Source: Rotaria sordida (lineage: Eukaryota; Rotifera; Eurotatoria; Philodinida; Philodinidae). From it: a stretch of DNA of 64,000 nucleotides. The notes under the pieces are model-generated. The model was not told where the DNA came from. It worked only from the letters and a program-made list of their open reading frames with translations, and did not search any database. The first letter of the stretch is position 1. Every line of letters begins with the position of its first letter. This document shows positions 14,401 through 29,400 of the stretch, in pieces. The stretch lies in NCBI GenBank assembly GCA_905250125.1, contig CAJNOL010001288.1, forward strand, positions 1 through 64,000. Reading direction: 5' to 3'. Position numbers and translations under genes: made by a program.

Positions 14401-17400
14401 TAGATGTGACAGACGTTATAGCAATGTCTCTTCTCTCTCACCTAGACCGACGATTCTGGGCTCTGGAAACAGTGGAATTTCACTAGAGTCTGCTAGAACC
14501 GATCTGTACAGTCTTGATCTGATTAGAGGAAGCAGAAGAAAAAGAATATCGTTGCCTTTCAGCAGTCTTGCAGTATGTGATGCTGCATACCAGGAGATTT
14601 AATAGTCTGATATTGTCCCTACAACTAATACTTGCTATGTCTCTGGACAGAAAGTCAGCTAATATGTATTCAGTATGCTATCGGATGAATGATCTAAGAT
14701 TATTTCATGGTTGGTAATCCTGAGATAGAAATACAGTACGCTGTGGATACGTGTTGAACAACGTAGCAACTCGGCCATCTGAGTCACAGATCATAACAGA
14801 TACTTTAGTATTGCTGCTTCATTCTTATGGACCACAATAGTCACGCTCGCAGGATTAGATAGCTCTTCTTTGCTATTCTTTCATGCTGACCGCTGTATAT
14901 ATATATATATAACGATTATCATCTTTCATTATTAACATGGATTAACAGTATACAGGAATTCACAAACTGAAACTTCTTCTCTTACAACATCAGCAGTTTC
15001 ATACATTAATCTCTCAATAATTACGCTAATAACTTATTGTTTTTTTTGATTTCATGTTAAATATCTTACCAAGCTAATGAAACAAGAATAAGTGCTACAG
15101 GTAATTCCCATTCGATATGAAAACCAGCTAAAATTGTTTGTAAATTTTGATCAATTGAACTAATATTACTAAGTGGTGTTGTTAATAAAATATTTTCATT
15201 ATTTCTATTAATATCTGATGTAAATAAATTAAAACCATCAGTCAATAAATTATCTTGTCGTTTATGTCGATTTAATAATGGTATTGTAGTAGTACTAGCT
15301 GGATAAAGTAATGTTGATACTGTTGTTTGTATATGTATTGGTCCATCATTTTTTAAAAATTTCGATGCTAATGCAATACCAACACATGAACATTGCATAG
15401 CAAATGCAAAAAAATCCATAAGAAATAAAAGACTTCGTCGAACAATTGATGAATTTGATTTAGTCAAAAATAATTTTAAAAAGGCAGGTACAAGACATAC
15501 AGCATTCATTATTAATAAACTTCTTGCAGCATCAAGTTTAGGTAATATATGAAAAACAAATATAGCTATACCAAAACTATGTAAAGTTTCGATGAAAAAA
15601 ACCTATTAATTAAAAATAAAATGAAGAAAATTTAAAAACAAAAAAACAAACATACGACAGTAAAGATTTTTACAGTTGGCCATGGTTTATTACCAAATAA
15701 ACATTTACCAAGACTTTCAAAGAATGTAAATATATATGGAGCACATACTGCTGCTAATAACATCCATACCCAACGTTCTCGATACGGTGTCTAAAAAATT
15801 TTATATTTTTAAATAAGATTAATTTGTTATAGAAAGCAGTAATTAGGTCAAATAAAACTTATAAAATAATGCTCGTTTATTCTGTAATTTAATAGAATGA
15901 TCTTAAAATTTTCAATAAATTGATTACTTTTGATGTTCATTCTGAGTTCAATAAAAGACTTTGGATCGGTCAAGTATGTTGAAATCTGATTGGTCAATAA
16001 CTGAGTACTATACAGAAATTTTGCAAAAACAAAAAAACTATTCACAAGTCATTTTCTATTGGATTTTGACTTGCAACATGACCAATTGATAGAAAAAAAT
16101 TCTTCCTTTTCTATCTATGCAATGCCGTTCCAGAGTTTCATAGGTGATTCAGAAATGATTCATCAAGATTTTTTAGAATTTCGATAAAAGGAAATTTTGT
16201 GAAATCTCAAGAATACTGAAATAGTTGTTTCAGATCAGTTTGAATTTGAAAACAAACCTCATCATTCGACTCAGTATGATGGAATTATCTCTATTTGGAG
16301 CCTTCAAATGTCAATTTGTTGAAATCGGCAGATCTCAGAAAGCCATTATGAAGTTGAGATTTACGTAGATTCAAAAAAAAATTTCAAAAACAATATTATT
16401 TATCTTTTATTACCTCTTGTACTTTTGCCACCGAGTTTGTCATAAGTAATAAAGCTCCTTTACTAACAAGTGCAGTTAATAATACACCAATATTAAGTAC
16501 AATATAAGTAGCAAGTTTTAACATTCTCATTGATAATCGATAACAATGAACTGTTTTTTCATATGCTTCACGAACATCAATTGTACGTGGTGCATCCCAA
16601 CAATCCAAACTATCACTAGATAAAACAAAAGATGTATATATATTTTTTTTTTGTTTTCTTCAAGTAAATTTACTTGTTCAATAAGGCTTGTTCATCATTA
16701 TTATTTTGTGATGATTGATTTATATGACCAAAACTATATGTTGAATGTTCAAATTCATTACTTTTATATGCTTTACGTGCTTGATTATCTTTAAATTTTT
16801 GTCTTTGTAACATAAGAATTTTTTTAACTATACTACGTTTTTGTTCTGATAACATATTTTCATCATGAAGACTAAGTAGAATATTTCGAGGTTCAGATTT
16901 CGAACGAACATTAGTCGAATATTTTTTTTCTTTTTGTCCAACTGCCCAATCTAAATAAAAATTAAAAAAAAAAGACAAATTAACATTTGTAATTATATTA
17001 ATTAAATATTATATACCAGTCATAAATAGATCACCACTAGTTGCAGCAACTTTTGTTTGTCTTATTAATTGTTCAGCATTTGTTAAATCTATTGTTGGTG
17101 CAATAGGAATTTTAGCTGCCATTTCAGCAATTGTACCATCATGAACTTTTAAAGGATTTTGTAAATTTGTTGTTGTATCTGCTAATCCTGAACCTGATTC
17201 AATATTTGATTCCATAGGCAATTTTTTATGTTGTCCTTGTTTATTAGTTGTTATTGTTCCAGGTGTAAATTCATCTTGAACAAGAATACGTATTTCACGT
17301 TCAGATAAACCTTCCATAGAAGATCTAATATCATCAGAAGTTTTTGTCATAGATCCAGATACATTATTTGATGTTATTCGATGATCAATACCATCTAATT

Positions 17401-20400
17401 CATCTATTTCATCATTGTTAAGTAATTGTAATTTCTAAATAAAAAATATTCATTAAACTTTTCAAAGGTAACTATTATCGATGCTATAATATATGGCACA
17501 GTAATGTTTTTCAAATAACTTTTGATAGAAATAAGATAAAGATGCGAGTATTTGAAATTTCAAAAATCATGTTATTATAGCTTTAGATCAAGATCGTCTC
17601 TTGAATCAAGAATATCGCTGAGTTCAGGAGCAGGACTGCCACCTCATAAAGTCGAAAAAGCGAAAAGTTCATCGAAAAAATGCGGAAACCTATATTTTTG
17701 CGGTCGTATGAAGTGACCCAAAGTTGGCGTGAGCCAAAGTGAAGTCCATACTATACCCACTGTAAATATGTAGCACTCTAGCGCCGGAAGTATCTTTCCC
17801 ACAACAGAACAATACTACTCTCAACTCAGAAGTGCTATTCCCAAAACAGAACAAAAGTATTCGCTACCCGGGAGTATCATTCCCATAACAGAACAAAGGT
17901 ACTCATTACCCGGAAATGCTATTACCAAAATACAACAATGATACTTACAACCCGGAAGTACTATTTCCAAAGCCGAACAAAAGTACTCACTACCCCGAAG
18001 TGTCATTCCCATAACAGAACAAAAGCACTTCCTGGTAGTGAGTACTTTTGTTCTGTTATGGGAATAACACTTCCGGGTAGATGAGTACGTTTGTTCTGTG
18101 TTGGGAATGACACTTCCGGGTTGTGAGTATTATTGTTCTGTTTTGGGAAAACGGTTGGATGACGGTAAAGTAACGGCTCGCATTTTGATTGATCAATTTT
18201 CCCTATATAAAGTGAACCACAATTTTCTGCTAAGCATGTTTGGCTCACTTCACACGACCTATTTTTGCTGACTTTTTGAATTTTGTATAGTTTTATGATG
18301 TAAACGTTGATGTGGATGAAAATAATTCTTGGACCCACAAGTATCCTTTGTGATTTCTACAGATTTATGTTCATCTGATTGTAGCATTATTGTTGCTGTT
18401 TTCGATTTTCATCATTGTTTTCATTCTCAGTTATTATCTCGTTATGCATTTGTTACAAAAAAGTAGTTTAAATTTTCGGATTTGTGCCCGTTTTTCTGTG
18501 TCAATAGAACAGAGAAAAACAAATGGATCAGTAGAGTTAGCTATTAGTTGAATGTAGAATGGTGTTTTTACTTCATCAATATACGTTGAAAACAGTCTCT
18601 CGTTCATAGCAAAAAATTTAATGTTGCTCTAGTAAGTTAACAGATTGACTAATAACTGTGATGACAGACTATAGTTACCTCAGTGATCACAATAATAACA
18701 GTTTTTTTCTATGTCGATTTGTGAATAACCAAATGAAAGTCTTTTATTCGAAAAAGCGGAAGAGATGGCAACTCTGTTTAGAAGTCTCTGAAAAATCCTC
18801 CATAGCTTTCGAACAGAATGTATTAGCCTTGTGTAAATCAAAAGAGAACAGTTTTTTTTTCTATCGAATAGTTATATTGCAACTCTTAATTCAATAGGAA
18901 ATATCTTAAAAATCTTGTTTTCAAAACTGATTGACCAATTGAATTCGACATAGTTTTGTAGTCGAATTATTTATCTTTCAATTGGTTAAACTCGCTGGTT
19001 TCAGGATGTCCCGAAATCACCAAGAGGAGCGACTACGAAGAAGTTAAGATTCATAGCATTTCGGGAAGGGTTGATCCTTATTGTAGGTATTGGTGAGTCA
19101 TACAATCGTTTAGTTTTGCCGGAAGGGAAAAACGAAAATTTTCCAAGATTGAATTTCGCTGGAGATATTCCCTAGCTGGTGTCTATAATATTTATAGGCT
19201 TACTTTTGCTACTTTTAACATTTCATTATGTTCTTGTTCATTCATTGGAATTGTTTCATCAACAATAACAGGTGATTGTGTTGATTTTTTATGATGTTTT
19301 GTTCGTTTTTTTATAAAATGACCTAAACGTCCATTATCATCAGTTTTTGATGATGTTTGTTGAATGCTCTTAGTAGAGACCTTTGAATAGAATTATTTCT
19401 CTTTAATATAAATAATGGGAGAAAAAAATAAACAAAATATACTTTTGGTAATGATACAAGTTTCTCCAGTGTTTTTTTTCCGTTAGAATGTATTTGATTT
19501 AGAAAAATATGACGTTCATTTGCATTTTGTTTAGCTTTACGTAAAAGATTTCGTCGTATAAGAAAACCTTTAATAACTTTTTGACATATTATTATATTTT
19601 TTATATACTGTTCGTAATGTTGATTTAAAATTTCTAAATGTTCTAATTTTAAAAAGATCTAAAATAATAAAAAATTTTATTAAATAAAATCAACAAATTA
19701 AAAATAAAACGAATTACTTTAGATTTTCCAATAACATAATCAGTAAACGATAATTGTTTAAGAATTTTTTCACATGTTATTGCATTAATTCTTATTGGAC
19801 TATTTTCTGGATAAGAAATAAATTTATATCTAATATAAATAAATAAATAAACAATTCATTAAATTAATATAGAAAAAAAAACAAATTCAAACAAACCGTT
19901 TTAAAAATTCTTCAAATGTAAAACGAACAGGCCAACCTTGATTTCGTATATAAGATATTTCAAGTATACCGTTATAACGTAATTGTTCTTGAACTAATTC
20001 TTCGTCAAATTGATTAGCTACTTTACCGTGATTAGGTTTAATACATCTATGATACAAATTATATTTAATATATTTAAATTTACACATCTTCAACATATCG
20101 GACAGATACACAATACTATCAAGTGTCTCTAAGAAAATGAAAATCTCAGTATTTTTTATGATATTTATTTGTTCAGACACGCGCTTCAAACGAACAATTT
20201 TGCTAATAAAATATTTTGTCACTTGTTATTTTTTTGATTGTATGCTTCAGTTCTTTCATTGGTATTTCTTTCGATGTTACGTTTTCTAATCGAGAGAATG
20301 TACAAAAATCGAATAGTTCAATGTATTTAAGTCTAGATTATTTGATGACCAATGATCCTGACCCCACTCTTATGTAATTCATGAATATGAGGTTCTGTAC

Positions 20401-23400
20401 ATCGATCTGCTGAAGTATTCAATCTTCTCTAAAGAAATTACTATCAGTCTTCAGTAAATTCAAGGAGAAAGCAGCGAAAATTTCGTACTCCAAGGACATA
20501 TTAAATCTATTTTCTAGAATGTTTTTACTATTTCAAATCTACTATCAACGTATGTCACGAATATATTAGTTTGAATTCATTTTATAAAAGTCTGTCTGAT
20601 AATAAAGCCGAAATACTTCATCTTACTTCAGTGATATTCAAATTCTGAAGTACGATATATAAAATATGTTCGTGATACATATTGATGGTAAACTTGAAAT
20701 AGCGAAGAAGGTCTAGAGGATAGCTTTGACATACGGAATTTTTGCTTTTTCTCCCTTGGCTAAACTTCATATCCATCAATTACAAAACAGTGTAGTCAGA
20801 ACAACTTTTCTTCTTTTATCGTCAAGAACCATTAACCATCGAATAATCTAGATTTAAATACATCGGAGTACTCGATTTTTTACATTATTTCAATTAGACA
20901 AAGTAACATCGAAAGAAATATCTATTACAAAAACTGAACCATACAAGCTGTTAGTGCTAATTACAAGAGACTGTTTTATTTTATCTATTTTACTTCTATA
21001 CTTCAATCCTCTTTTTAGATTATGTTTCATCAAATTGACAAAAAGTTATATTAAATGATTGTTTATCTTGAACTGTTCGTTTGAAGCACGTCTCGAAAAA
21101 TGATGGATGTTATTTACATTAATTGTTATTATACCATTTTATAGAGAATTAAAAGGCAAGTCTAAAATCTGAACAAACAAATAATATAAAAGAAATATCA
21201 TTAAAATATTGAAAGATTCATTTTTCATAGAACGAACTATAAAATCTTCAATTGAAATTACAGAAGAAGATTACAATTTATTTTAATTATTTATCTATCT
21301 TATGATCTTATTTTACTCTTATGCAATAGAGAATTCTATGCTCTATAAAAACCGATATGATTTTTATCATTCAAATAAGCTTATCGACAATAACGAAAAG
21401 GTACTTAACTATTTTCGATTCTTAATATATACTCAATATGATTAAAAAAAAAACTATCGTGAACTATTAATTTCAAACTATAATACACCAAAAAAAAAAA
21501 TCTTTACAAGAATTACTCTATAATATAAATTTCTGTTGTAACCAAATGAAAGAAAATATCTGTTAAAAAGATTACGTCTTACGAATACACATTTTTTGAA
21601 AATATAGTTTCATTATTGATATCATATAATATTACAAATAAATTTAGTCTACCTCGATTTTTTGTATATATCATTCGATGTTTTATTTTCATATTGTTGT
21701 ATTTTATTTTTCCATTGTTGAATATTTTCTTGAATTCTATTATCATGATCAATAACAAATTCATCTGCTGGTACATCAAAATCAACTGAAAGAGCTAAAC
21801 TTTCATATGAATCAGGAAAATTTTGTTCAATTTGTTCTTGATTAGAATTTCTTGGTAAACATTTTTTGCCATAATATGTTACAATTTTATTTGTATCTGT
21901 ATGAAGTAATGGTGGCGGCGGTGGCGGTGGCGGCGGCGGCGGTGGTGGTGGTGGTGGTGGTGGTGGTAATAATAGCCAATGTCCACGTCGATCAAGTCGA
22001 CAATGACTTGTTGGTTTATTTGATAATTGTTCATAATTTAAACCATAAGATTTTGGTATTATTGAATAATCATCAAGAGTTTCCCAACCATAATCATTTC
22101 TATTATCGGATAATGATGGTGATGATGATAATGTTTGAATATTTTGATTATCAATAAATGATGCAAGTAATGATGTTGGTGTTACACCGGGTAAATCTTG
22201 CCATGAATCATTTGAACATTGTTCATCAAATTTAAATTTTTCCGTTGTAAATAATAATTTTTTTATATCAGTTTTTGATGAAAATAAGTTAAAATCTGAC
22301 ATTACAGTACAATTAGAAACGAACACAAAAAAAAAACAAAACAATACGATAGCAATTATGAATAGAATAGTAAAAAAAGAAAAAGAACGATCGTGGAATG
22401 TCAATAGATTTCGTTTAGCTAGACAGTTACTCGACGATTGAGACTAATCGATAGATAAATAAAAAAACAAACAAACAACGCGTTGACCGTATATACTTTT
22501 TCTCTCTCTCTCTCTCTTTATCTCTGTTGCAACGTTTATTGAATATAAAACTAATCAACAAAGTCAAGCATATAATAACGAAGAAAACAAAAGAGAATAA
22601 ACCTAATTTTTTCTAATCTGTACAGTCAACAAATGATATATATTTGCTAGTCTATCAAAATAAGTATTAATTAAAGACGTCAGACCCGATCATGTATATG
22701 AATAGCCAATGAATCTTAAAACTATTTACCTTGAATAATAATGATGTAAGATTACGAAAGAAAAAAAAAAAGAGAGAAGATTCAAATCGAATGTTGAATA
22801 ATACACAATGACACAATGAATAAATATATACAAATTATTTAAATATTTTATTTCTAACTCTATCAAAATAATTATTCTACTATGAATATTTTACACATTG
22901 CTCAATATATAATCTTCTACAATTAATATTCATACATAGCACCATAATAGTAGTTCATTAAACATACATTTATAAAACTAAATTATAATTTGTAATGAGA
23001 AAGATTATGTTTAGGTATGCATTAAGACTGAGAAGTTAACGATAAAGATAATGTTTATTCTCTTACGAGAATCCTCAAGACTATATGAGTCTCATCTTGA
23101 AAACAAGGTCAAGTCTCGTTCAAAATATTCACTTTTGGAAATCTTTTAATCTAAACATAGATTCTTTTTCCGATGTGATCGATCTGTTCAGTTGTACATA
23201 CGTCTAGATGAGACGAAGTTGAACTGTTCATAATAAAAATCTCAAACATTCTTTCAGGAGAAAACAAAAAAATCTTATCTTAATCAACGATTCCTCAGTA
23301 TATGCATAATTATGATCTGTAAGAGTTAGCCTGAGATAGTTAACATTCGAGCTGTTATCGAACTATGTTAAGAAGGTAAAATATTTTCTTTCTAATCAAA

Positions 23401-26400
23401 TATGAGAGGAATGTTTAACACCATTACGAACAAGCGAAAATTCTATAATATTCTCGATCAAATCAACTCTCAGCATCATTCACACTCTAGCGCATTACAA
23501 ATAAAATCTTCTTCTTATTATCAAAACTTTCTATTTATAAAAATAAAGATCTTCTGTGATGAATTGCAAATTCAATTGTCAGTAAAAAAAAAAAAGAAAC
23601 TCATAACAACCGGATAAAAAAAAATAAAGGTGAAGACAAAATGAAACGCATAACTATTCATTTCTTTTAAATATTATTTACAGACTCGACATTGTTTTAT
23701 AATATATTTAATACATGTTATACATAAATGTTAATAACATTACGCCGACAAAACAAAAAAAGATGAGTTATTTTGATCTTACGTGCTTGAACAATATTTT
23801 TACGAGGACATTAAATGAATAACAATAATTGTATACAAAATAAAGATTGAAAGACAAAACTGTCCTTCATCATTCTTTTTTTTTTATATTCACAAAACAC
23901 AATCCTCTAGCGTTCGACAAAGAAATAATGTATAAACTTCCTTCTTTTCTCGTTCATTTTATTTTATCTTGTCACCCTTTATACTTTTCGCACTCGTTTT
24001 TTTTGTTTACTTTGTACTTCCCATTAGTCTTTCGTCTAGGTCTCTCTTTCTTTTCGTCATCAAATGGTGAGATAAATACACATATATATATATATACACA
24101 AATACATAGAAAAAAATCTTCTTTTTTTTTTCTCGTTCTCATTTGTGTTTGTCTATGTCACGAACGAAGGTGACAACAGTACAAATACAACAAGTAGACA
24201 AAACGAGTTTGGAAGTATGTTGAGTAATCTTAACCGACGGGACAATGGAGATCGATAGATAGGAAAGAAAAAAAAAATCTGTATAAACAAATGAGAAGAG
24301 AAAAAAAAATCCGCGAATCCTTTCAACACATTCGTCGATTCAATGTAAATGTGACATTTACATTATTGACCCACGTACCTGACAAATGATGGTTCAGCAT
24401 CTTTCATTCTATCAAGTAATTCACTAAGAGATACTTTAAAATGAAGTGTAACAGTATTTTGACTAAAACGTTCTTTTGGAATTGTATTAGTTTTATTAAA
24501 TGATTTTCTAAAATAAAACAAAAAAAGCATTATTTTTATGAACAAAAAAAGTTTTTTAACACGTACAAATCATATCGAAGTGATTTAGCAGCTTTTTGAC
24601 TTAAATTTTCTTTTGTACGTTCAATTTCATATGATTTTGGACGACGAGTTTTATATAATGAAGTTAATTGAGATTTTTTATTGTTATCTGACATTTGAAA
24701 TGGCAAACTAAAAATATAAAATTATGATGGAAGAAAAAAACAAGTCCTTGATTCGTGTATTAAATAAAAAGAATATGAAAAAGAAAAAATATTATTTATA
24801 TTTACTTCCGTTATGAAAAAGATATGATCAAGGATTTTCGTTTACACGGTTTTTAAAGGACACTCTTTTGGGATTAAGAAAAATGCTTTATAATAAAAAT
24901 CATTTATATCAAACAAATAAAGAAGAAAAAAAAATTCATCTCATAGAATCAATACTTAAAATTTTACTTTTAATCGAAAGTTAAAAATTAGAAATATTGA
25001 ATAAAAAAAAATTGTTACGATTTAAATGGTCAGTAAAATAGATGAAATGGTCAGTATAAAAATTAAATGATCAGTATTAGAATTAGCAGTATTTAATTGC
25101 GAAATGATCAGTTTATTGTATACAATTAGCAGTAAAAAATACATTTTATATCAGTAAAAAAAAAGAAATTCGATCAGTAAAAAATAGAAATTTGGTCAGT
25201 GAAAAATAGAAATTTTACCAGTAGAAATTTCTTTTTATCCATATAAAGAACAGTGTAGTCTAAGGAAAATAATTTTAAAAAATATCGAATAAATAAAAAG
25301 AAATGACAATACAACATTAAATAAAAATTTACAGAATGAAAGAAAACAAAGAAGATGAAACTTAAATTATTGTATGAGCAAAGCAGTTTTAGTCTTTGCT
25401 GGTCTACCTCTTTTCTTTTCTCGCTGAGGGGAACTGTTTTTGCTGCTGGTAGTGGTTTGCAATATTTCAGATGAATAGCCATACTAACGATGTGTTTACA
25501 TATATAGTTCTTAAAAAAAGCTGGATAATTGCATTTTGATATTTTCCAAGATGAACTATTATCTAATTCCATACACCAAATATCAAATGATTTTTTGAAT
25601 TGATTAAAATTTGACAATTTTCTATTTTTATATTTATATAAATCAGCTCGTGTAATCGATTGTAAATCACGGGCAGGTATATAATACTGTTTTGAATCAC
25701 TATTTTCAATACAAATTATATCTTTTATTGATTTAGTCCATTGATAGGATAAAGTCCATAATTGTAAAGATATTGTTGGCTCTGTAGCGAATATTTTTGC
25801 ATTTATTGAGGATCCATCTCGTTCAACTGACCAGTTATTGATAATGTTTGTAGTTATTGTTAAAAATCTTGATAAAACATAACGTTCTCGAAATGTTCCA
25901 TCATCTTTAATTGTTTTGCTGGTTGCCTCTAGGGCGTTGTTTGTACTTGGTGTATAAAATTGTATACCTTCATATCAACCATCATTCGATTGAAACCATT
26001 CGTTATCAAAATATTCTAAAAAATCTAATATTAATCGGTTTTGTTGCTTGTTGTTCATATTCCATTTTTTAATAAATAATGTTGATGCTAATATAAATAC
26101 AGGTACAGAATTGGATAATTGAAGCATCTCAATATCTTCCATTATTTCCTTTCTAATATCTTTGTCATTTATTTGACATATACGATGTTCAACTTTTCTT
26201 TTCATATGTGCCCAACACATTATTTGATTATATTCATTATTAAATACATTTCTAAATCCATTTTTAATAGCGTCAGCAGCATCAGAGATTGATGCTGTTG
26301 GTTTTAATAAATCTTTATTTATTACTTGCATACCAATTTGTATACTATTAAAAATAATTTCAAAATCTTCTGTTTTTCCATTCGAACATGTTGCTAATCC

Positions 26401-29400
26401 AAACGGATGAAAAGATTTATTTAAATCAGTTGTTTCAACAATTAAAACTGGATAACCTTGCCATACTAATTTATGTGTTGCATTCGCATGTATATGTGAA
26501 GACGTGGATGCAATATTGAGCAAACATATGAAAGATATAAATATACGAAATTTATTTTCACCATCATCTTCAATATCTTGATCATCTTCATATACTTCAT
26601 CATTATATAATATTTTATATGATACAACAAAAGGCTTATTTGGATCAGTTGGGATGTTTAAATTATTTTTACACCATTCTTCAGATTCACCTAAACTAAT
26701 TATATATGTACCATATTTCTTTTTTTTTGCACTGGACAAGATAATTTTTAAGCTGAATCATTGTTGGTATCTTTACATTTCTTGCTTGTAGTGCTCCAAT
26801 AATTTGTTTTGGTTTCATTATACCCTCATTATATTATTCTTGTATGCATTTTTTTACATTTCTATCAACACCACGAAGTTTATCATGGTGATTACCATGT
26901 TCAACTTCGGTTTTATATACAGTAACTTTATCACTATCTGCATGATACAGTAAATAAATACGTGCTTCACATTGAGATCCACGACGTTTGGCTTTGTCAC
27001 ATCTATAATAAACTACTTTTCCATTTTCTGTATAGTTCGTGTAATGTTTTGACCGTTCATTTCCAATTGATGCTTCTGCTTCACCAGCATTATCAAATGT
27101 ATTTTCATTAACCCAACATTTTGGTTCTCTTTTTTTGGAAGATCTTTCATTTCCATTTGTATCATAATTTTCTTCTACAATCTCTTCATCTGATGCATCA
27201 CTTTCATATTGAGCAACTTGTATTGCCTCCATCTCTTTCACTTGTTTACACTAAGTTGCAGTGGAGGAAAAGGATAGGAGTAAAGAGTATATATGGGATC
27301 GAAGTAACATCTGTACTGTACAGTACAAGAATAGAAGGAAAGAAGAAAAAAATGAATTATACTATAGCGCATTTTAATTTTTATACTTGCTCTTTAATTT
27401 ATTTAACTGTTAATAAATTTTATTTACTGACCTTTAAATTTATTAACAAAACCTAAATCATCACTAACTGACCATTTAAATTATTTACTGACCATTCAAT
27501 CGATTTACTGATCAATCACTCAATTTGCTGATTTTCTATTTATTTCATTTACTGACCATTTCATCTATTTTACTGACCAAATATTTTGTTCCCAAAAAAA
27601 ATCAATTCTCATTATCCAATCAAATTCAAAAATTCGAAAAACATGTGTACTTGCAAAATAATTTTCAAGTTATCATATTTTATGCATGAAGATGTAGTGC
27701 TTTGTTGCACATAGATACAAGACAATAGTATATGCAGATTTTTTTTTCGAAGTTTTCAAGTAAAACATGCAAAATTGTGCATATAACTCATATCTTTGCA
27801 AATAGCTGCATGAAAGATATATGACTCGTATAGAATGTCAATATGTCATTAGCGTGCACTTGCAAGATCACTAGAACTCTGCATATCAATGTAAAAAGGT
27901 CGTATTAAAAAAGCAATTCTATGTCAATATATAAATTTACGCTACTTCGTTGTGTGCAAGTTACTCTATGCAACAAATAGAGTTCTTTTTTTCCTTCGGC
28001 GTGTATATATTAGTTATTAGTATTCATAATGACATATGCCTAGTAATTATTAAATGAGCAGTGTATTCTTCAGTTTTGATTGAACCTCTTATGTAAGTTA
28101 GTTGGTCGATTAATGAAAAAGTTTGTCTTATAAAGCAAAGCATGTATGTTTACTACATGTACTTCATTTTTTGGTCATTCTTAAATTGTCTTATACCTGC
28201 AGCGACAATATTAGCTATGTACATGCGAAAAATTTCATGCATATAAACGTAAGTATAGTTTACTGTGTGATGCGTTTTTTGCACATACCAAGTCATAACA
28301 GGTTCATGTATGTACACACACATTTTATGAGCTTTCACATTCCACCGGGTACTCGTATGATTCAAACCACCGGTATACCGATAGTTGTTGTCCGACTGTC
28401 GATAATTATACCTATGGTAGTGCGAACAAACGTGCAGGACGGATATTGCATTTGATCGTCTCATTGATTTGTCTTGTTTCGTATAGGTCAGTGTCCGACA
28501 TGGATCACTTTTTTTGTGACCCGACCCAAGGTCGACAGATAATTTTCAGACAATCGAAGCAAAATTTCTATAGAGATTAAGTACCTCTTACTGAATCTAT
28601 AAATGCTCTCTCAATAATCAGAGTAAAGAAATCATTATCACATCTCAAATTACTGTTTATTTTATGTGAAACTCGAAATCAATTAATTTTTTGTTAACCG
28701 ATCCGAGTCGGACACTGGTATAGGTATGTAATAGCTCGCAACTCAATGGCTCGTTAAAACCAAAGCATACAGCTGGTAATCAGTTGGTTTCTTTTAATGA
28801 GTGGAATCCAGTGACAAGCTGGGTTATTGAATATCCCATTGGTTTGCCACCAGTTCATCTTAGATCAAATGAGCCGAAATAAGGCTGTCATACAAATATA
28901 TTGTGTAAGATAAAATCAGGTTTTTAAGAAATCCAAACTCCTATTTAAAAAAACTGTTAGCACAATCTCTACAGGATTAAAATGTGAAACACGATGTACG
29001 TACTATTGCGAATCACATGCAGATTGTTTCATTCTATCTATTTTGAGATGTATTGTGTGATGGAATGGAGGATAAGAATTTCTATCCTATATACTTCAGC
29101 ACTCTTTTTAGATCGTGGTTGACAAAAGAGTTTGATAGGTGATATGCAAGTATCACATAGTGGCGCAGCCAGGAAAAAATTATAGGAGGAGAAGTCAGAA
29201 GCTCAGCTTCTTGACCATGCCGTAGGAGGAGAGAAAAGCTGAGTCCTCTCTAGTCCCTATCTAGTTCACACACCTATTATTATAGCAAAGTGAAAAATTA
29301 TAATGATCTAATTCAGTATTGATCGATTGATATATTAGGGTTGTTTTATTTATCTTTCTTTTGTTATTTAATTTAGTAATTATATGCGATTTAGTTTTAC

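Larger units (their letters stand above)
5420..17434 (-). other. Chitin synthase module of the fusion gene (exons 20-38)
   Basis: Family GT2 metazoan chitin synthase. N-terminal membrane segments are in exons 22-25, including SKGALLLMT and WWENFV. Exons 26-28 carry [23 protein letters not shown] and TPYGGRL. The catalytic core follows: LALDGDVDF (about 1934-1942), [20 protein letters not shown] (about 2041) and the acceptor-site QRRRW (2078-2082). WGTRE, a metazoan chitin synthase signature, is at 2261-2265 after a membrane cluster. A second C-terminal membrane pair (exon 38) precedes a long polar tail with a polyglutamine run (coding GTT/TTG repeat at 5635-5660) ending RHLEHL. All catalytic residues I can check are present. 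Confidence 0.93.

Noticed and set aside
17795..18152. Regular repeats that look CRISPR-like at first sight
   Set aside because: Units are directly tandem without unique spacers, change orientation halfway and lie in a eukaryotic intron. This is a minisatellite in a hairpin.
21852..22157. Plus-strand frame with long alanine/valine runs
   Set aside because: Antisense reading of the proline codon repeat in the frame 22404-21649.
28123..28464. Overlapping open frames on both strands
   Set aside because: No family resemblance, no coding-type codon bias, and no continuation through splice sites; they lie in an intron next to MITE sequence.
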